Positions 1 through 11,404 of a stretch of DNA of 64,000 nt are shown here, piece after piece. The translations under genes and the position numbers were made by a program. The stretch spans positions 1 through 64,000 of the forward strand of contig CACLGX010000005.1 of NCBI GenBank assembly GCA_902606585.1. The letters run 5' to 3'. Under the pieces are notes generated by a model that made no database searches, was not told the DNA's origin, and was given only the letters and a program-made list of their open reading frames with translations. Origin of the DNA: Paracoccaceae bacterium (GTDB taxonomy: Bacteria > Pseudomonadota > Alphaproteobacteria > Rhodobacterales > Rhodobacteraceae). Each line of letters opens with the position of its first letter. The stretch's first letter is position 1.

Positions 1-963
1 TGCGCGCTAGCTGTGGAAGAACCAATTGAAGCTCTTCCTATCGACCCGCCAACTATCAGTGTTACCTTTGGAATAAACGATAGTCCTCTGGCTGGGCGTG
101 AAGGAAGTAAAGTACAGAGCAGAGTTATTAGAGAAAGACTGCTAAAAGAGGCGGAAAGCAATGTCGCAATAAAAATCTCCGAAACTCCAAGCGGTGATAC
201 ATTCGAAGTTGCTGGACGTGGGGAGTTGCAAATGGGAGTACTGATTGAAAATATGCGGCGTGAGGGCTTTGAACTATCAGTTTCTCGACCACAAGTACTT
301 ACTCAAAAAGATGAAATGGGAAAAACCCTAGAACCTATTGAAGAAGTCACTATAGATGTTGACGATGAGTATTCTGGAGCGGTTATTGAAAAAATGACAG
401 GATCTCGAAAAGGGGCTCTTGTTGACATGCGTCCATCAGGATCCAATAAAACAAGAATAATAGCTCATGTTCCGTCAAGAGGTTTGATTGGTTATCACGG
501 TGAGTTTTTGACTGATACTAGAGGTACAGGGATATTAAATCGTGTTTTTCACAGTTGGGCAGAACATAAAGGTATAATTCCGGGTCGAAGAGCTGGAGTT
601 CTAATATCCATTGAAAATGGTGAATCGGTTGCCTACGCGCTTTGGAACTTAGAAGAAAGAGGTCGGATGTTTTTAGGGCCACAAACCAAAGTTTATGAGG
701 GAATGATCATCGGCGAGCATAGCAGAGAAAATGATCTTGAAGTTAACCCACTAAAAGGTAAAAAATTGACGAACGTCCGGGCCTCTGGATCAGATGAAGC
801 AGTTCGCCTTACCCCTCACATAAAATTTAGTCTAGAGGAAGCCATTGCATATATTGATAATGATGAGTTGGTTGAGGTAACACCTGACAGCATTCGCTTG
901 CGAAAAAAATTTTTAGATCCACATGAAAGAAAACGAAGAGCTAAAGAAGTAAACGTAACTTAG
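1..963 (+). CDS. typA: Translational GTPase TypA/BipA, C-terminal part (truncated by left window edge)
   Basis: Frame is open to base 1; EEPIEALPIDPPTISVTFGINDSPLAGREGSKVQSR and the C-terminal domain are typical of TypA/BipA. Confidence 0.95.
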   Translation, partial: CALAVEEPIEALPIDPPTISVTFGINDSPLAGREGSKVQSRVIRERLLKEAESNVAIKISETPSGDTFEVAGRGELQMGVLIENMRREGFELSVSRPQVLTQKDEMGKTLEPIEEVTIDVDDEYSGAVIEKMTGSRKGALVDMRPSGSNKTRIIAHVPSRGLIGYHGEFLTDTRGTGILNRVFHSWAEHKGIIPGRRAGVLISIENGESVAYALWNLEERGRMFLGPQTKVYEGMIIGEHSRENDLEVNPLKGKKLTNVRASGSDEAVRLTPHIKFSLEEAIAYIDNDELVEVTPDSIRLRKKFLDPHERKRRAKEVNVT

Positions 964-988
964 TATTAATTTACTTATTGGATTTTTA

Positions 989-1022
989 AAAAAGAGCGCC
1001 GACTTTAGAAGGCGCTCTTTTT
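989..1022. terminator. Intrinsic terminator between convergent typA and rpsI
   Basis: Perfect stem AAAGAGCGCC (991-1000) / GGCGCTCTTT (1011-1020) flanked by A and T runs; may work in both directions. Confidence 0.85.
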
Positions 1023-1047
1023 GGTTGTATAATTTCGAAATGAAGTA

Positions 1048-1545
1048 TTAACGCTTAGAAAACTGAAAAGAGCGTCTGGCTTTTCTCTTACCATACTTCT
1101 TACGCTCAACAACTCGACTATCACGTGTGAGGAACCCTGCAGATTTCAACGCTCCTCGTAGGGAGGGTTCATAAAGTTGTAGCGCCTTTGAAATTCCATG
1201 TTTTACTGCTCCAGCCTGGCCCGAAAGACCGCCACCTTTTACTGTTGCATTCACGTCGAATTGGTCTTCTACCCCTGCTACTTGAAAAGGCTGGCGTAAG
1301 ATCATTTGCAACACAGGGCGTGCAAAATAAGAGTTCATCTCTTTTCCGTTGACAACTACTTTACCGGAACCCGGTTTTATCCAAACTCTGGCAATTGCGT
1401 CTTTTCTCTTACCGGTGGCATAAGAGCGGCCAAAGTCATCACGCTTTGGTTCACGAACGATTGTGGTTTCAACGATTACTTCAGAAGAGGTCGAAACTGT
1501 TTCCAAGTCTCCTAAACTTTTCATATCTTCTGCCATTTTATTCAA
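1048..1545 (-). CDS. rpsI: 30S ribosomal protein S9
   Basis: [27 protein letters not shown]...[15 protein letters not shown]-terminus. Confidence 0.97.
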   Translation of the reverse strand: MNKMAEDMKSLGDLETVSTSSEVIVETTIVREPKRDDFGRSYATGKRKDAIARVWIKPGSGKVVVNGKEMNSYFARPVLQMILRQPFQVAGVEDQFDVNATVKGGGLSGQAGAVKHGISKALQLYEPSLRGALKSAGFLTRDSRVVERKKYGKRKARRSFQFSKR

Positions 1546-1999
1546 CCCTTGTGTTTTTAGAATTCATTGATTTTACGTCTAATATTTCTGGAGCTTGTGC
1601 TTCGTGAGGATGGTCAGAGCCAGCATAGACCCTCAAATTAGTCATAATTTTTCGACTTAACCGATTACTTGGCAGCATCCGCTTCACTGCCAAAGTTAAA
1701 ACCCTTTCTGGGTGCTCACCTCCTAATATATCTTCCTTGGTGCGTGATTTAATCCCGCCTGGATACCCAGTATGCCAATAGTAATTTTCTTGACGCTTAT
1801 TACCGGTTAGTTGAACTTTATCTGCGTTAATAACAATTACGTTATCGCCGCAATCCATATGAGGGGTGAAGGATGGCTTATGCTTCCCTCTTAAACGGTT
1901 TGCTATTATGGAAGCTAATCTTCCCAAAACTAATCCCTGGGCATCGATTAGTATCCATTTTTTTTCGATATCCGCAGGAGTCGCAGAAAATGTTTTCAT
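1538..1999 (-). CDS. rplM: 50S ribosomal protein L13
   Basis: L13 sequence ([38 protein letters not shown]); overlaps rpsI start as usual for rplM-rpsI. Confidence 0.97.
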   Translation of the reverse strand: MKTFSATPADIEKKWILIDAQGLVLGRLASIIANRLRGKHKPSFTPHMDCGDNVIVINADKVQLTGNKRQENYYWHTGYPGGIKSRTKEDILGGEHPERVLTLAVKRMLPSNRLSRKIMTNLRVYAGSDHPHEAQAPEILDVKSMNSKNTRVE

Positions 2000-2168
2000 A
2001 AAAAATTTCCTCTTTATTTCTTTGTATCATGTGAACAAAAAGTTTGGAGGTTCATACTGAGCCAACTACCTATAGTCAATGACGAAAAGAAATAATTTTT
2101 ATAGATAATTCAATAGTTTGAAAATGGGGTAATAAAATACCTCAAAACGGGTCGTGTGCTAGATTTTT

Positions 2169-2807
2169 TTATGCCTCTAGTTCGCTATCCCAATATAGAA
2201 AATCCATCCAGCTGTCGTGAAGGTAATTAGGTGGAAATTTTCGTCCTAAATTTTGCAACTCAGGAGCAGTAGGTTGTCTCGGCTTTCGCCTCAGGTGCAG
2301 CCCTGCCCGTCCCAAAGACTTAGAGCCTTTTCGAAGATTACATGGGCTGCAAGCTGCTACAACGTTATCCCATCTTGTTGTACCACCGGAAGAACGAGGA
2401 ATAACATGATCAAATGTTAATTCTCCCCGATTTCCACAGTACTGGCATCTGAACCCATCACGTAAAAATAGGTTAAACCTCGTGAATGCCACGCTTTTTT
2501 GGGGCTTCACGTAATCTTTCAAAACGACAACAGAGGGTATTTTTATTTTTATCGTAGGGCTGTGAACAAATTTATCGTATTGAGCAACAATATCGACACG
2601 CTCCATATAAGCTGCTTTAACTGCATCCTGCCAACACCAAAGAGACAAAGGATAGTATGATAAAGGTCTGTAATCAGCGTTTAAAACTAAGGCCGGATGA
2701 TGCTTTAAGGTACTCGGATTTTTCGATAACTCACCGTCTGTTAACTCACCCATACTTAATGACCCCCAATCATTTTTATTGTAGAATTTAATTGCTCTCA
2801 TGATCAC
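2169..2807 (-). CDS. HNH endonuclease family protein
   Basis: CQYCG...LTFDHVIPRSSGGTTRWDNVVAACSPCNLRKGSK: HNH with two zinc CxxC pairs; exact start uncertain. Confidence 0.85.
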   Translation of the reverse strand: MIMRAIKFYNKNDWGSLSMGELTDGELSKNPSTLKHHPALVLNADYRPLSYYPLSLWCWQDAVKAAYMERVDIVAQYDKFVHSPTIKIKIPSVVVLKDYVKPQKSVAFTRFNLFLRDGFRCQYCGNRGELTFDHVIPRSSGGTTRWDNVVAACSPCNLRKGSKSLGRAGLHLRRKPRQPTAPELQNLGRKFPPNYLHDSWMDFLYWDSELEA

Positions 2808-2877
2808 TATATATCGTATTTAAATTGTATCAAGCCTATCCATATAGCTATTCTTAAAGATAATGTTTTAGTCTAAA

Positions 2878-3546
2878 TCACAAAAAACCAAGCTTATCTC
2901 GAATGAAGGCCAAAGCAACTGATAAACCATCGGGAGCAATGCCATGACCAGTATCTTTCATTATATGAGCAAACACATCTTTGAAACCAGCTTTTTGCAA
3001 TCCTTCAACAGCCGATGGCAGAGATTGGACAGGCACTACATCATCTTGATCCCCGTGCACTAATAAAATAGGCGGCTTACAGTTTACTTCGTCTACTAGT
3101 GCTTCAGGTTCTAAAAGCCTGCCTGAAAAGGCAACCAATCCAGCAATCTCATCTTCGCGACGAGGAACTATGTGCAGAGCGAGCATTGTGCCCTGAGAGA
3201 AACCAAATAAAACAACTTGTTCCGGTAATAAATCTTCATCAATCATCAACGCATCAAGAAAGGCATTTAGATCGTTTGCTGCAGCTACCATGCCTCGCAT
3301 GCTTTCTTCCTCTGAAGACCCATCAATCCAAGGAATGGGAAACCACTGAAAGCCAAAGGGCGAACCTGCACAGCTTTCCGGAGCATCAGGAGCGATGAAT
3401 AAAGTATCAGGTAAATGCTCAGAAAGTGGATCTGCAAGCCCCAAAAGGTCAGCACCATTGGCTCCATATCCATGAAGAAAAACAACTGCTGACCGAGCCG
3501 ATCCAGAAAGTGCATCTTTTCGTTCAGAATTAAGTATTCGGGTCAA
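2878..3546 (-). CDS. Carboxylesterase/phospholipase family alpha/beta hydrolase
   Basis: GYGANGADLLGLA, GFSQGTMLAL (GxSxG), LLVHGDQDDVVP, DTGHGI. Start placed at TTG 3546-3544 (MTRILNSERKD), preceded by GGAGGG and overlapping the stop of the upstream gene (TTGA). Confidence 0.85.
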   Translation of the reverse strand: MTRILNSERKDALSGSARSAVVFLHGYGANGADLLGLADPLSEHLPDTLFIAPDAPESCAGSPFGFQWFPIPWIDGSSEEESMRGMVAAANDLNAFLDALMIDEDLLPEQVVLFGFSQGTMLALHIVPRREDEIAGLVAFSGRLLEPEALVDEVNCKPPILLVHGDQDDVVPVQSLPSAVEGLQKAGFKDVFAHIMKDTGHGIAPDGLSVALAFIRDKLGFL

Positions 3547-4172
3547 CGAATTCCCTCCCGCTTTTTTTGTTGATTGTAGTACGACCAGAGTAATCGAGCG
3601 GCAACGGCTTGCCAAGGCGACCAATCTTTGGCCATAGATCTTAAGTTCTTTTCACTTGGGCGTTTTGGAAGGTTAAATAATACACGTGTTGCCTCTTGGA
3701 GAGCTAAATCTCCAGGAGCGAAAACATCTGCTCTACCTAAGCTAAACATAGCATAAATTTCTGCTGTCCAGTTACCTATGCCGGATACTTGCGTCAGTTC
3801 ATTTACAACTTGCAAAGTCGGCATAGTCCTTAGAGATCTGTAATTGATATTTGAATTTGCTAATGATCTCACATACTTTATTTTCTGTTTGCTCAATCCA
3901 ACATCTCGCAGTTCCTGGTCTGATACTTTTCTGATTTTTTGGATTTTATTCAACCCAGCCAATTCTATCTTGTTCCAAATTGCATCTGCCGCAGCTACAC
4001 TAAGTTGCTGCGATACTATAGTTGACAAAAGACGCTCGAAACCTTCAGAACTCCTTCTGAGGGGTATTTCCTCAACAGTATTTATTGCTTGGTTAAATTT
4101 GGGTTCAAGTTTTGTTAAAGCGGCCAAACCCTCAGAAATACATTGTTGAGATATTATTACGCGCTCATCCAT
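3543..4172 (-). CDS. DNA-3-methyladenine glycosylase II family (HhH-GPD)
   Basis: IVSQQLSVAAADAIW...VSGIGNWTAEIYAMFSLGRADVFAPGDLALQ: HhH-GPD motif with catalytic Asp. Confidence 0.9.
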   Translation of the reverse strand: MDERVIISQQCISEGLAALTKLEPKFNQAINTVEEIPLRRSSEGFERLLSTIVSQQLSVAAADAIWNKIELAGLNKIQKIRKVSDQELRDVGLSKQKIKYVRSLANSNINYRSLRTMPTLQVVNELTQVSGIGNWTAEIYAMFSLGRADVFAPGDLALQEATRVLFNLPKRPSEKNLRSMAKDWSPWQAVAARLLWSYYNQQKKREGIR

Positions 4173-4303
4173 TTAAACCTCAAACCAAAAACTATCATAA
4201 AACTTTTGAAATTTGAATTTAAAATAATTTACCAAGTTAATAAATCAGTTTGTTATTTTAATAAGTCCTTGAACATCAATCCGTAAACGCGTACCGCCGG
4301 TTC

Positions 4304-5524
4304 ATGTCTGTTCAAGGTGAAAATCAATTAGCGAAACGAAACGTGGTCGTTTTGATATTTGCGCAAGCCATATTAGGCTCTCAGATGCCAATGATATTTA
4401 CTGTTGGTGGATTAGCTGGTCAGTCCTTAGCCTCGAATGCTTGCTTTGCAACCCTTCCTATTTCAATGATTGTCTTGGGCTCTATGATTACAGCCTCTCC
4501 TCTATCAAACTTAATGCAAAAATTTGGAAGAAAATTTGGTTTTTTTATTGGAGCAATAGGTGGATTTACTGGAGGTATGATCGGAACCGTTGGTCTGGCG
4601 ACTGGCTCTTTTTATATTTTTCTGCTTGGAAGCTTTTTAACAGGTATTTACATGTCTGCGCAGGGTTTTTACCGATTTGCAGCAGCCGATACCGCAACTA
4701 AAAGTTTTAGACCCAAGGCTATTTCATACGTTATGGCTGGTGGATTAGCTTCTGCAATAATTGGTCCGCAAATTGTAAAAGTCTCAGCAGAAGCTATGGT
4801 AATACCGTTTCTTGGGACATACATCGCCATCGTTATTTTAAACGTTTTGGGCTCATTTTTATTTTTATTTTTAAAAATACCAAAACTTGAAAAAAAAAAT
4901 ATGGATTATCTAGATAAGCGAACTCATAAGCAACTCGTAACCACCCCCCGCATTGCTGTAGCTATGATTTGTGCCATGGTTTCTTATGCAATGATGAACT
5001 TAGTCATGACATCCACACCTTTAGCAGTGGTTGGATGTGGATATTCTCCAAGTGATGCAGCAAACGTTGTTTCAGCACATGTTATTGCAATGTTTTTACC
5101 CTCATTTTTTACAGGACATCTAATTGCTCGATACGGAGAAGAATTGATTGTGTGTATTGGATTGTTTTTTCTTGCTTTTGCAGGAATTGTAGCACTATCG
5201 GGAGTTCAAATAGAAAACTTTTTTATAGCGCTTATTTTTATTGGATTAGGTTGGAACTTTGGTTTCATTGGCGCAACTACAATGTTAACAAATAGCCATT
5301 CTGAGGCCGAACGTGGCAGGATCCAAGGTATGAATGACCTATTCGTTTTTGGTGGTGTAACCATAGCTTCATTCTCATCAGGAGGGCTTATGAACTGCAC
5401 TGGCGGAGATCATTTGACAGGTTGGACAGCTGTGAACCTAGCGATATTTCCGATGCTCTTGATCGCAGGAGTAGCACTGGTTTGGCTTATGAAAAATAAA
5501 AAGGCTAATTACATCAATTCATGA
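4304..5524 (+). CDS. MFS transporter
   Basis: About 12 hydrophobic segments; MFS-like NLMQKFGRKFGFFIG loop. Confidence 0.85.
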   Translation: MSVQGENQLAKRNVVVLIFAQAILGSQMPMIFTVGGLAGQSLASNACFATLPISMIVLGSMITASPLSNLMQKFGRKFGFFIGAIGGFTGGMIGTVGLATGSFYIFLLGSFLTGIYMSAQGFYRFAAADTATKSFRPKAISYVMAGGLASAIIGPQIVKVSAEAMVIPFLGTYIAIVILNVLGSFLFLFLKIPKLEKKNMDYLDKRTHKQLVTTPRIAVAMICAMVSYAMMNLVMTSTPLAVVGCGYSPSDAANVVSAHVIAMFLPSFFTGHLIARYGEELIVCIGLFFLAFAGIVALSGVQIENFFIALIFIGLGWNFGFIGATTMLTNSHSEAERGRIQGMNDLFVFGGVTIASFSSGGLMNCTGGDHLTGWTAVNLAIFPMLLIAGVALVWLMKNKKANYINS

Positions 5525-5544
5525 TGGATATTGATTTGAACATT

Positions 5545-6309
5545 TCAAAATCTTAAACATGCAGTCCAAAAACGAAAAAATCTCACTGTATCGTATGGCT
5601 TCGTAGAGGTTTTTATATATTCTGGTTTCTTTAAAAACTGTTTTAGATAAAAATTTGTATCCCATGCAAATCTGCGGATAGCATTCCTTGGCCGCGGTAA
5701 TTTTTCAATTTCAAATAAGCCTTCTTCTAGTTGAATTTTTCCCCATTGCAAAAAATTTTGAATAATTTCCTCTTCAGGTTTAGGAAAAGGAGCTCTACCC
5801 CTTTGAATAAATTTATTGCTCGCTTTACAATATTGAACAACACCAATTGCATTACCCAATAACCTACCAATTCTTTGCGATCCGCCCAGAAGTTCGGCCG
5901 CCACTGCCCAAATATTCCCCGAAGTGCAGTCAATATAATTAAATAATTCTTTCTCGTTTAGATGTGGGTCAGTATTTATATCCCAAGAACGAGCTGTTAT
6001 GTTTCCCTTGATTAGTTTTGTTTGTGACCGACTCAAGATGGCTTCTAAGGGAGATGTAACAAAATGTCTGCGGACAGCTTTGTCCGACTCAATTTCTTCA
6101 ATTGCATCAAGCCACCATCGCAGTCTAATTTCCGAAATTAAACTTTCTCTACTCACCCAAGGAGCTCTAGAAATTTCTATGTTTGCTGCCATTAAAACAA
6201 ATAAATCAGATCTCGACTTTGGATCTAGCGTCATTATGACTCTGTAGCGCTCATAATCACCCTGTTTCACTAGGTTCGCGCACTGAAGTATATCTTCCGA
6301 TAATTCCAA
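5545..6309 (-). CDS. Squalene/phytoene synthase-fold protein (NDUFAF6-like), probably not a carotenoid enzyme
   Basis: RYRVIMTLDPKSRSDLFVLMAANIEISRAPWVSRESLISEIRLRWWLDAIEEI and LLGNAIGVVQYCKA resemble the short alphaproteobacterial phytoene-synthase-like family. Confidence 0.7.
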   Translation of the reverse strand: MELSEDILQCANLVKQGDYERYRVIMTLDPKSRSDLFVLMAANIEISRAPWVSRESLISEIRLRWWLDAIEEIESDKAVRRHFVTSPLEAILSRSQTKLIKGNITARSWDINTDPHLNEKELFNYIDCTSGNIWAVAAELLGGSQRIGRLLGNAIGVVQYCKASNKFIQRGRAPFPKPEEEIIQNFLQWGKIQLEEGLFEIEKLPRPRNAIRRFAWDTNFYLKQFLKKPEYIKTSTKPYDTVRFFRFWTACLRF

Positions 6310-6333
6310 AACCTATTCCAGTATAGAAATTCG

Positions 6334-7974
6334 CTAATGAGTGGTGACAAATTTTCTTTGCATATTTATATCTCTAACTAATTTCCAGTTGATAGCATCC
6401 AAAAGCGCTTCAAAACTAGCATCAACAATATTAGGAGAAACACCAACCGTTGACCAGCGCACTCCGTTTTTATCTTCACTATCAATTACAACACGCGTGA
6501 CAGCCTCTGTGCCTCCTTGGGTTATCCGAACCTTAAAATCAACCAATTTTATATCATTAATTAATTTTTGATAGCTTCCAAGATCTTTAGTTAGAGCTTT
6601 TGACAAAGCATTAACAGGACCTCGGTCCGAACCAACTTCATCCATACTTTCACTAGCAGAAAGTTTTTTTTCGCCATCTACCTTAACGACGACAACGGCC
6701 TCCGACAAACTTACTAATTTATTGTACTTGTTTTTTCGTCTTTCTACAGTCACTCTGTATCTTTTTACTTCGAAAAAAGTGGGTAACTCTCCCAGCTCAC
6801 GACGGGCTAAAAGTTCAAAGCTTGCCTGTGCAGTATCAAATGAATAACCAACAGCCTCTCGCTCTTTTACCATTTCAAGAATTCGACCAATAGCCGGATC
6901 ATTTTTTTTAACACTTAGACCTGCTTCTTTTAGTCGGCTAACTAAGTTAGACTGCCCAGCTTGGTTAGATACAGGAATTATTCTGCTATTTCCCGTCAAA
7001 GAAGGCTCTATGTGTTCATATGTAGCAGGATGTTTAACAATAGCTGATGCATGGAGACCCGCTTTGTGTGCAAACGCAGAAGCTCCGACATAAGGGGCTT
7101 GCCTTAAAGGAATTCGGTTTATTATATCATCTAATTGGCGAGATATTCGGGTAAGGGTCGATAGCGAATTCATCGATATCCCTGTCTCAAATCTTTCCTT
7201 ATAAGGCTGCTTTAGCAATAAAGTTGGGATGATAGAAGTTAGATTTGCGTTTCCGCACCTTTCTCCTAAACCATTTAATGTGCCTTGTATTTGACGTACG
7301 CCAGCATCAATAGCTGCTAATGTATTCGCTACAGCATTGTCAGTATCGTTGTGGGCATGAATACCCAAACAATCACCGGCTATCCCATATTTTATAACAC
7401 CCTCAACTATTTTTCCTATTTCGTTTGGAAGAGAGCCACCATTAGTATCACATAAAACAACCCATTTCGCTCCAGCATCCAAAGCTGACTTTAAAGTTTG
7501 GACCGCATAATTAGGGTTATCCTTAAATCCATCAAAAAAATGCTCTGCATCAAAAATAACCTCTCTTTTGTTATCAACCATATGGCTAATTGAACTAGAA
7601 ATATTAGTTAAATTTTCATCAAGAGAGGTACCCAAAGCTTTTTCAACATGAAAATCATGAGATTTACCTACTAAGCAAACAGCAGATGTTCCTGAATTAA
7701 GTACAGCGGAAAGGATTTCATCATTTGCCGCTGATCGGCCCGATCTCTTTGTCATTCCAAAGGCCGTAAAAATTGCTTCCGTTTCCTCTTTCCGTTCAAA
7801 CAATTGGCTATCGACAGGATTAGCACCTGGCCAACCACCCTCTATATAGTCAACACCCAACCCGTCTAGTGAACGGGTAATGGCTATTTTTTCATCTAAG
7901 GAAAACTGAACACCTTGAGTTTGTTGTCCATCACGCAGAGTGGTATCATAAATATATAATCGTTCTTTATGCAT
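6334..7974 (-). CDS. cimA: Citramalate synthase
   Basis: YDTTLRDGQQTQGVQFSLDEKIAI...DYIEGGWPGANP; HAHNDTDNAVANTLAAIDAGVRQIQGTLNGLGERCGNANL; C-terminal LeuA-type regulatory domain. Confidence 0.93.
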   Translation of the reverse strand: MHKERLYIYDTTLRDGQQTQGVQFSLDEKIAITRSLDGLGVDYIEGGWPGANPVDSQLFERKEETEAIFTAFGMTKRSGRSAANDEILSAVLNSGTSAVCLVGKSHDFHVEKALGTSLDENLTNISSSISHMVDNKREVIFDAEHFFDGFKDNPNYAVQTLKSALDAGAKWVVLCDTNGGSLPNEIGKIVEGVIKYGIAGDCLGIHAHNDTDNAVANTLAAIDAGVRQIQGTLNGLGERCGNANLTSIIPTLLLKQPYKERFETGISMNSLSTLTRISRQLDDIINRIPLRQAPYVGASAFAHKAGLHASAIVKHPATYEHIEPSLTGNSRIIPVSNQAGQSNLVSRLKEAGLSVKKNDPAIGRILEMVKEREAVGYSFDTAQASFELLARRELGELPTFFEVKRYRVTVERRKNKYNKLVSLSEAVVVVKVDGEKKLSASESMDEVGSDRGPVNALSKALTKDLGSYQKLINDIKLVDFKVRITQGGTEAVTRVVIDSEDKNGVRWSTVGVSPNIVDASFEALLDAINWKLVRDINMQRKFVTTH

Positions 7975-7981
7975 TCTAGAC

Positions 7982-9364
7982 CTAATTCAAACCATAAAAT
8001 TTTATTATTTTATTTACTGCTTCAAGATCAAAACTCGCGTTTGGTACTAGAGCAATATTAGATTTCCCAATTTGGACATCTACCCCTGCGTTTGTTAGCT
8101 TAGACCTCAACTCGTCAATATTTTCAAAATTTTTACTGTCAATGGCCTTTTTCCTAAGCTCTGTAAAGAGTTCCTCTAAAGAGCTTACATCGACATCTGC
8201 GCACCAGTCACTCAATTCCTCTGTTAAAATTCCCAAAAAATTAGCACCAGCTTTGAGCTTCCCCATTTCCCCATTACTGGCGTAATTATGAAGTAATGAA
8301 ATAACGCCAGCAGTATTCAAGTCGTCAGATAAAATCTTAATTGCTTCCTCCGGAACTGAGACAGTTTCGAAATTATCTTTCAATAATCCCCGCCATTTTC
8401 TCAGAATATTTTTGGCTTCTAAGGCTTTTGAGTTATTCCAATCCATCGGCTTGCTATAGTGGGTCGAGAGAAACACAAATCTGATCACTTCACCAGGATA
8501 TCCCTGATCAAGTAAATCGCGAACTGTAAAAAAGTTGCCAAGAGATTTAGACATTTTTTTTCCATCAACTTGAAGCATTTCGTTATGTAACCAATAACGT
8601 GCAAATTCACTTTCAGGGTATGCACAGCAGCTTTGCGCTATCTCATTTTCATGATGTGGAAACTGTAAATCGTTACCACCGCCATGGATATCAAAAGTAG
8701 CACCAAGCAAATCGTGGGCCATAGCCGAACACTCTATGTGCCAACCTGGTCGTCCCCTACCCCAAGGGCTGTCCCAGCCTGGCAAATCCTTTTCAGAGGG
8801 CTTCCATAATACAAAATCCATGGGGTTTTGCTTATAAGAAGCAACCTCCACTCGCACACCTGCAATCATATCCTCTAAACTTCGTCCCGACAGTCTTCCA
8901 TAATTTTTGTAATTTGAAACCGAGAAAAGCACATGGCCTTCAGCTGGGTATGCAAAACCTCCCTTTATTAAAAGCTCAATGTAACTAATCATCTGAGGGA
9001 TATAATCTGTTGCTCTAGGCATTAAGTTGGGCTCTAAGTTTCCTAAAGCTGCCATATCTTCCAAATACCATTGAATGGTTTCAGAAGTTATAGCATCTAT
9101 TGGTCTACCGCTCTCTAAAGACTTATTGTTAATTTTGTCATCAATATCAGTGAAATTCCTCACGTAAGTTATGCTATCAAATCCGTAAGTTTCGATCAAA
9201 AGCCGGTATAAAACGTCAAACATTATTACATTGCGGGCATTTCCAAGATGAGCGCGATCATATACTGTCGGGCCGCAAAGGTAGAGCCTGACATTATTTT
9301 CATCTAAAGGAACAAAAGTCTGCTTTTTTCTTGTTAGCGTATTATGCAGTTTAATTTTTATCAT
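7982..9364 (-). CDS. cysS: Cysteine--tRNA ligase
   Basis: [45 protein letters not shown]. Confidence 0.97.
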   Translation of the reverse strand: MIKIKLHNTLTRKKQTFVPLDENNVRLYLCGPTVYDRAHLGNARNVIMFDVLYRLLIETYGFDSITYVRNFTDIDDKINNKSLESGRPIDAITSETIQWYLEDMAALGNLEPNLMPRATDYIPQMISYIELLIKGGFAYPAEGHVLFSVSNYKNYGRLSGRSLEDMIAGVRVEVASYKQNPMDFVLWKPSEKDLPGWDSPWGRGRPGWHIECSAMAHDLLGATFDIHGGGNDLQFPHHENEIAQSCCAYPESEFARYWLHNEMLQVDGKKMSKSLGNFFTVRDLLDQGYPGEVIRFVFLSTHYSKPMDWNNSKALEAKNILRKWRGLLKDNFETVSVPEEAIKILSDDLNTAGVISLLHNYASNGEMGKLKAGANFLGILTEELSDWCADVDVSSLEELFTELRKKAIDSKNFENIDELRSKLTNAGVDVQIGKSNIALVPNASFDLEAVNKIIKFYGLN

Positions 9365-9556
9365 TCATTTGCATTTATTGAATTATGACGTTACCGCAAT
9401 AGCAAGAACAAGCGCCTTTGGAAATGACAAATCACTTTGGTATCAAAAAAATAGATGCAGCAAAATTAACAAATTTACGTAGATTATTCATTTCTGATTT
9501 GACATCACATGAGATAATCGACCGTAATGCTAAAAATTTCTTTTTGGAATAATATA

Positions 9557-10729
9557 ATGAAACCTTCCAATCGCATCGAAAATATAACTAATGGCGGTTC
9601 TGACGGATGGGAAATTTTTTATAAAGCCAGAAAAATGATGGCCTCCGGTATTAATGTAATAGAGCTTAGTATTGGAGAGCATGACATAGGCACTGACCCA
9701 GCCATACTCAAATCAATGCATAAGGCTGCCATAAATGGGCAGACTGGATATGCTCCAGTCCCTGGCCTTGAGGAATTAAGAGCCTTAATTGCATATCGAA
9801 CTGAAAAGAAAACTGGAATTAAAACAACTCTAGAAAATGTAATCGTAACACCTGGAGGACAATCCGCTCTATTCGCTGCTCACATGGCCATCTTGGATGA
9901 GGGTGACACAGCTGCCTATATAGATCCATACTATGCTACATACCCGACGACTATTAGATCTATCGGAGCTCGCGAAAGAAGAATAATAACAAGTGCAGAA
10001 AATTATTTTCAACCTACTTTTGATCAATTAGATAGCGCAACTCAAAAAACAAAATCATTATTAATAAACTCACCTAACAATCCAACGAGCATGGTGTACA
10101 ATAAAGCTACTATTAAAAATATTTGTGACGTAGCAAAGAAAAACAATCTTTGGGTTATTTCCGATGAAGTTTACCATACACAAATCTGGGCCGGAAAACA
10201 TATTTCACCGCGTGAGATTGATAATATGGTGGAAAGAACTTTAGTAATTGGGTCTCTTTCCAAAAGCCATGCGATGACCGGCTCTCGTTTGGGATGGCTA
10301 ATAGGTCCAGAGATAATAATATCCAAGGCAATAGATTTAGCTACAAATATGACCTACGGTGTTCCTGGTTTTGTCCAGCAAGCTGGTATTTTTGCCTTAG
10401 AGCAAGGTAAGAAATTTGAAGAAAAAATATCTGAACCATTCAATCGCAGAAGCAAACTTGCACTAGATATTTTAAAAGACTTCCCCTGTTTGGGTCACAT
10501 TCCACCCCAAGGAACCATGTATTTAATGCTTAATATTCGCGCAACAGGAATGAGCGGTCTAAGTTTCGCTGGCAAGCTTTTAGACGTTGAAAAGATCGCT
10601 GTAATGCCGGGGGAAAGCTTTGGAGAAGCTGCATCAGGGCATGTCAGAATTTCTTTAACTTTAGAAGATAACAAATTTGCTGAAACATTTCGAAGCATTT
10701 GTAAATTTGCAAGTGATCTTTCTTTGTGA
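9557..10729 (+). CDS. Pyridoxal phosphate-dependent aminotransferase (AAT class I fold)
   Basis: SPNNPTSMVY, VISDEVYH, GSLSKSHAMTGSRLGW (PLP lysine). Start set at internal ATG 9557 (MKPSNRIENI); track start is 9527. Confidence 0.9.
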   Translation: MKPSNRIENITNGGSDGWEIFYKARKMMASGINVIELSIGEHDIGTDPAILKSMHKAAINGQTGYAPVPGLEELRALIAYRTEKKTGIKTTLENVIVTPGGQSALFAAHMAILDEGDTAAYIDPYYATYPTTIRSIGARERRIITSAENYFQPTFDQLDSATQKTKSLLINSPNNPTSMVYNKATIKNICDVAKKNNLWVISDEVYHTQIWAGKHISPREIDNMVERTLVIGSLSKSHAMTGSRLGWLIGPEIIISKAIDLATNMTYGVPGFVQQAGIFALEQGKKFEEKISEPFNRRSKLALDILKDFPCLGHIPPQGTMYLMLNIRATGMSGLSFAGKLLDVEKIAVMPGESFGEAASGHVRISLTLEDNKFAETFRSICKFASDLSL

Positions 10730-10815
10730 AAATGTAAAAAATCAGGGTCAAAACTAATTAACCCCGATCATAAAATTAAAATATTCAGGTTTATACTATA
10801 CCGTAGTAACTAGAA

Positions 10816-11238
10816 CTACCCAACTAATTCTATTCCAGAAAAGAAATAGGCGATTTCGATAGCAGCAGTTTCCGGGGCATCCGAACCATGCACAGAGTTT
10901 TCGCCCATACTTTCCGCAAAATCTGCCCTAATAGTGCCTGGGGCCGCATCTGCGGGGTTCGTTGCGCCCATAACTTCTCTATTCTTAGAGATGGCGCTTT
11001 CGCCCTCTAGTACCTGCACTATGACGGGTTCAGATGACATAAAAACACACAACTCATCATAAAATGGACGTTCGGAATGGACTTCATAAAATTTTCCAGC
11101 CTGCTCCTTTGTCATATGAATACGCTTTTGCGCAACAACCCTAAGACCTGCCTCTTCAAACTTTGCATTTATTTTTCCTGTAAGATTGCGGCGTGTTGCA
11201 TCAGGTTTAATAATACTGAATGTTCGTTCCAAACCCAT
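10816..11238 (-). CDS. ndk: Nucleoside diphosphate kinase
   Basis: [20 protein letters not shown]...[31 protein letters not shown] (catalytic His). Confidence 0.97.
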   Translation of the reverse strand: MGLERTFSIIKPDATRRNLTGKINAKFEEAGLRVVAQKRIHMTKEQAGKFYEVHSERPFYDELCVFMSSEPVIVQVLEGESAISKNREVMGATNPADAAPGTIRADFAESMGENSVHGSDAPETAAIEIAYFFSGIELVG

Positions 11239-11404
11239 CTAAAATTCCTCTACATCAACAAGTTTTCATCAATCTAAATTCTTTATTCGGAGCCTCTAGC
11301 ACGGGTAAACTAAATTTAAAAGACGCATTATCTTGGATACATAAAATAACAATTTTTAAAGCGTTTTTCTTTTAAAAAGATTTTTACACTGTTACTCAGT
11401 CACA

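Noticed and set aside
10741-10769. Hairpin ATCAGGGT...ACCCCGAT between the aminotransferase and ndk
   Set aside because: Stem has a mismatch and no clear T-run; not called as a terminator.
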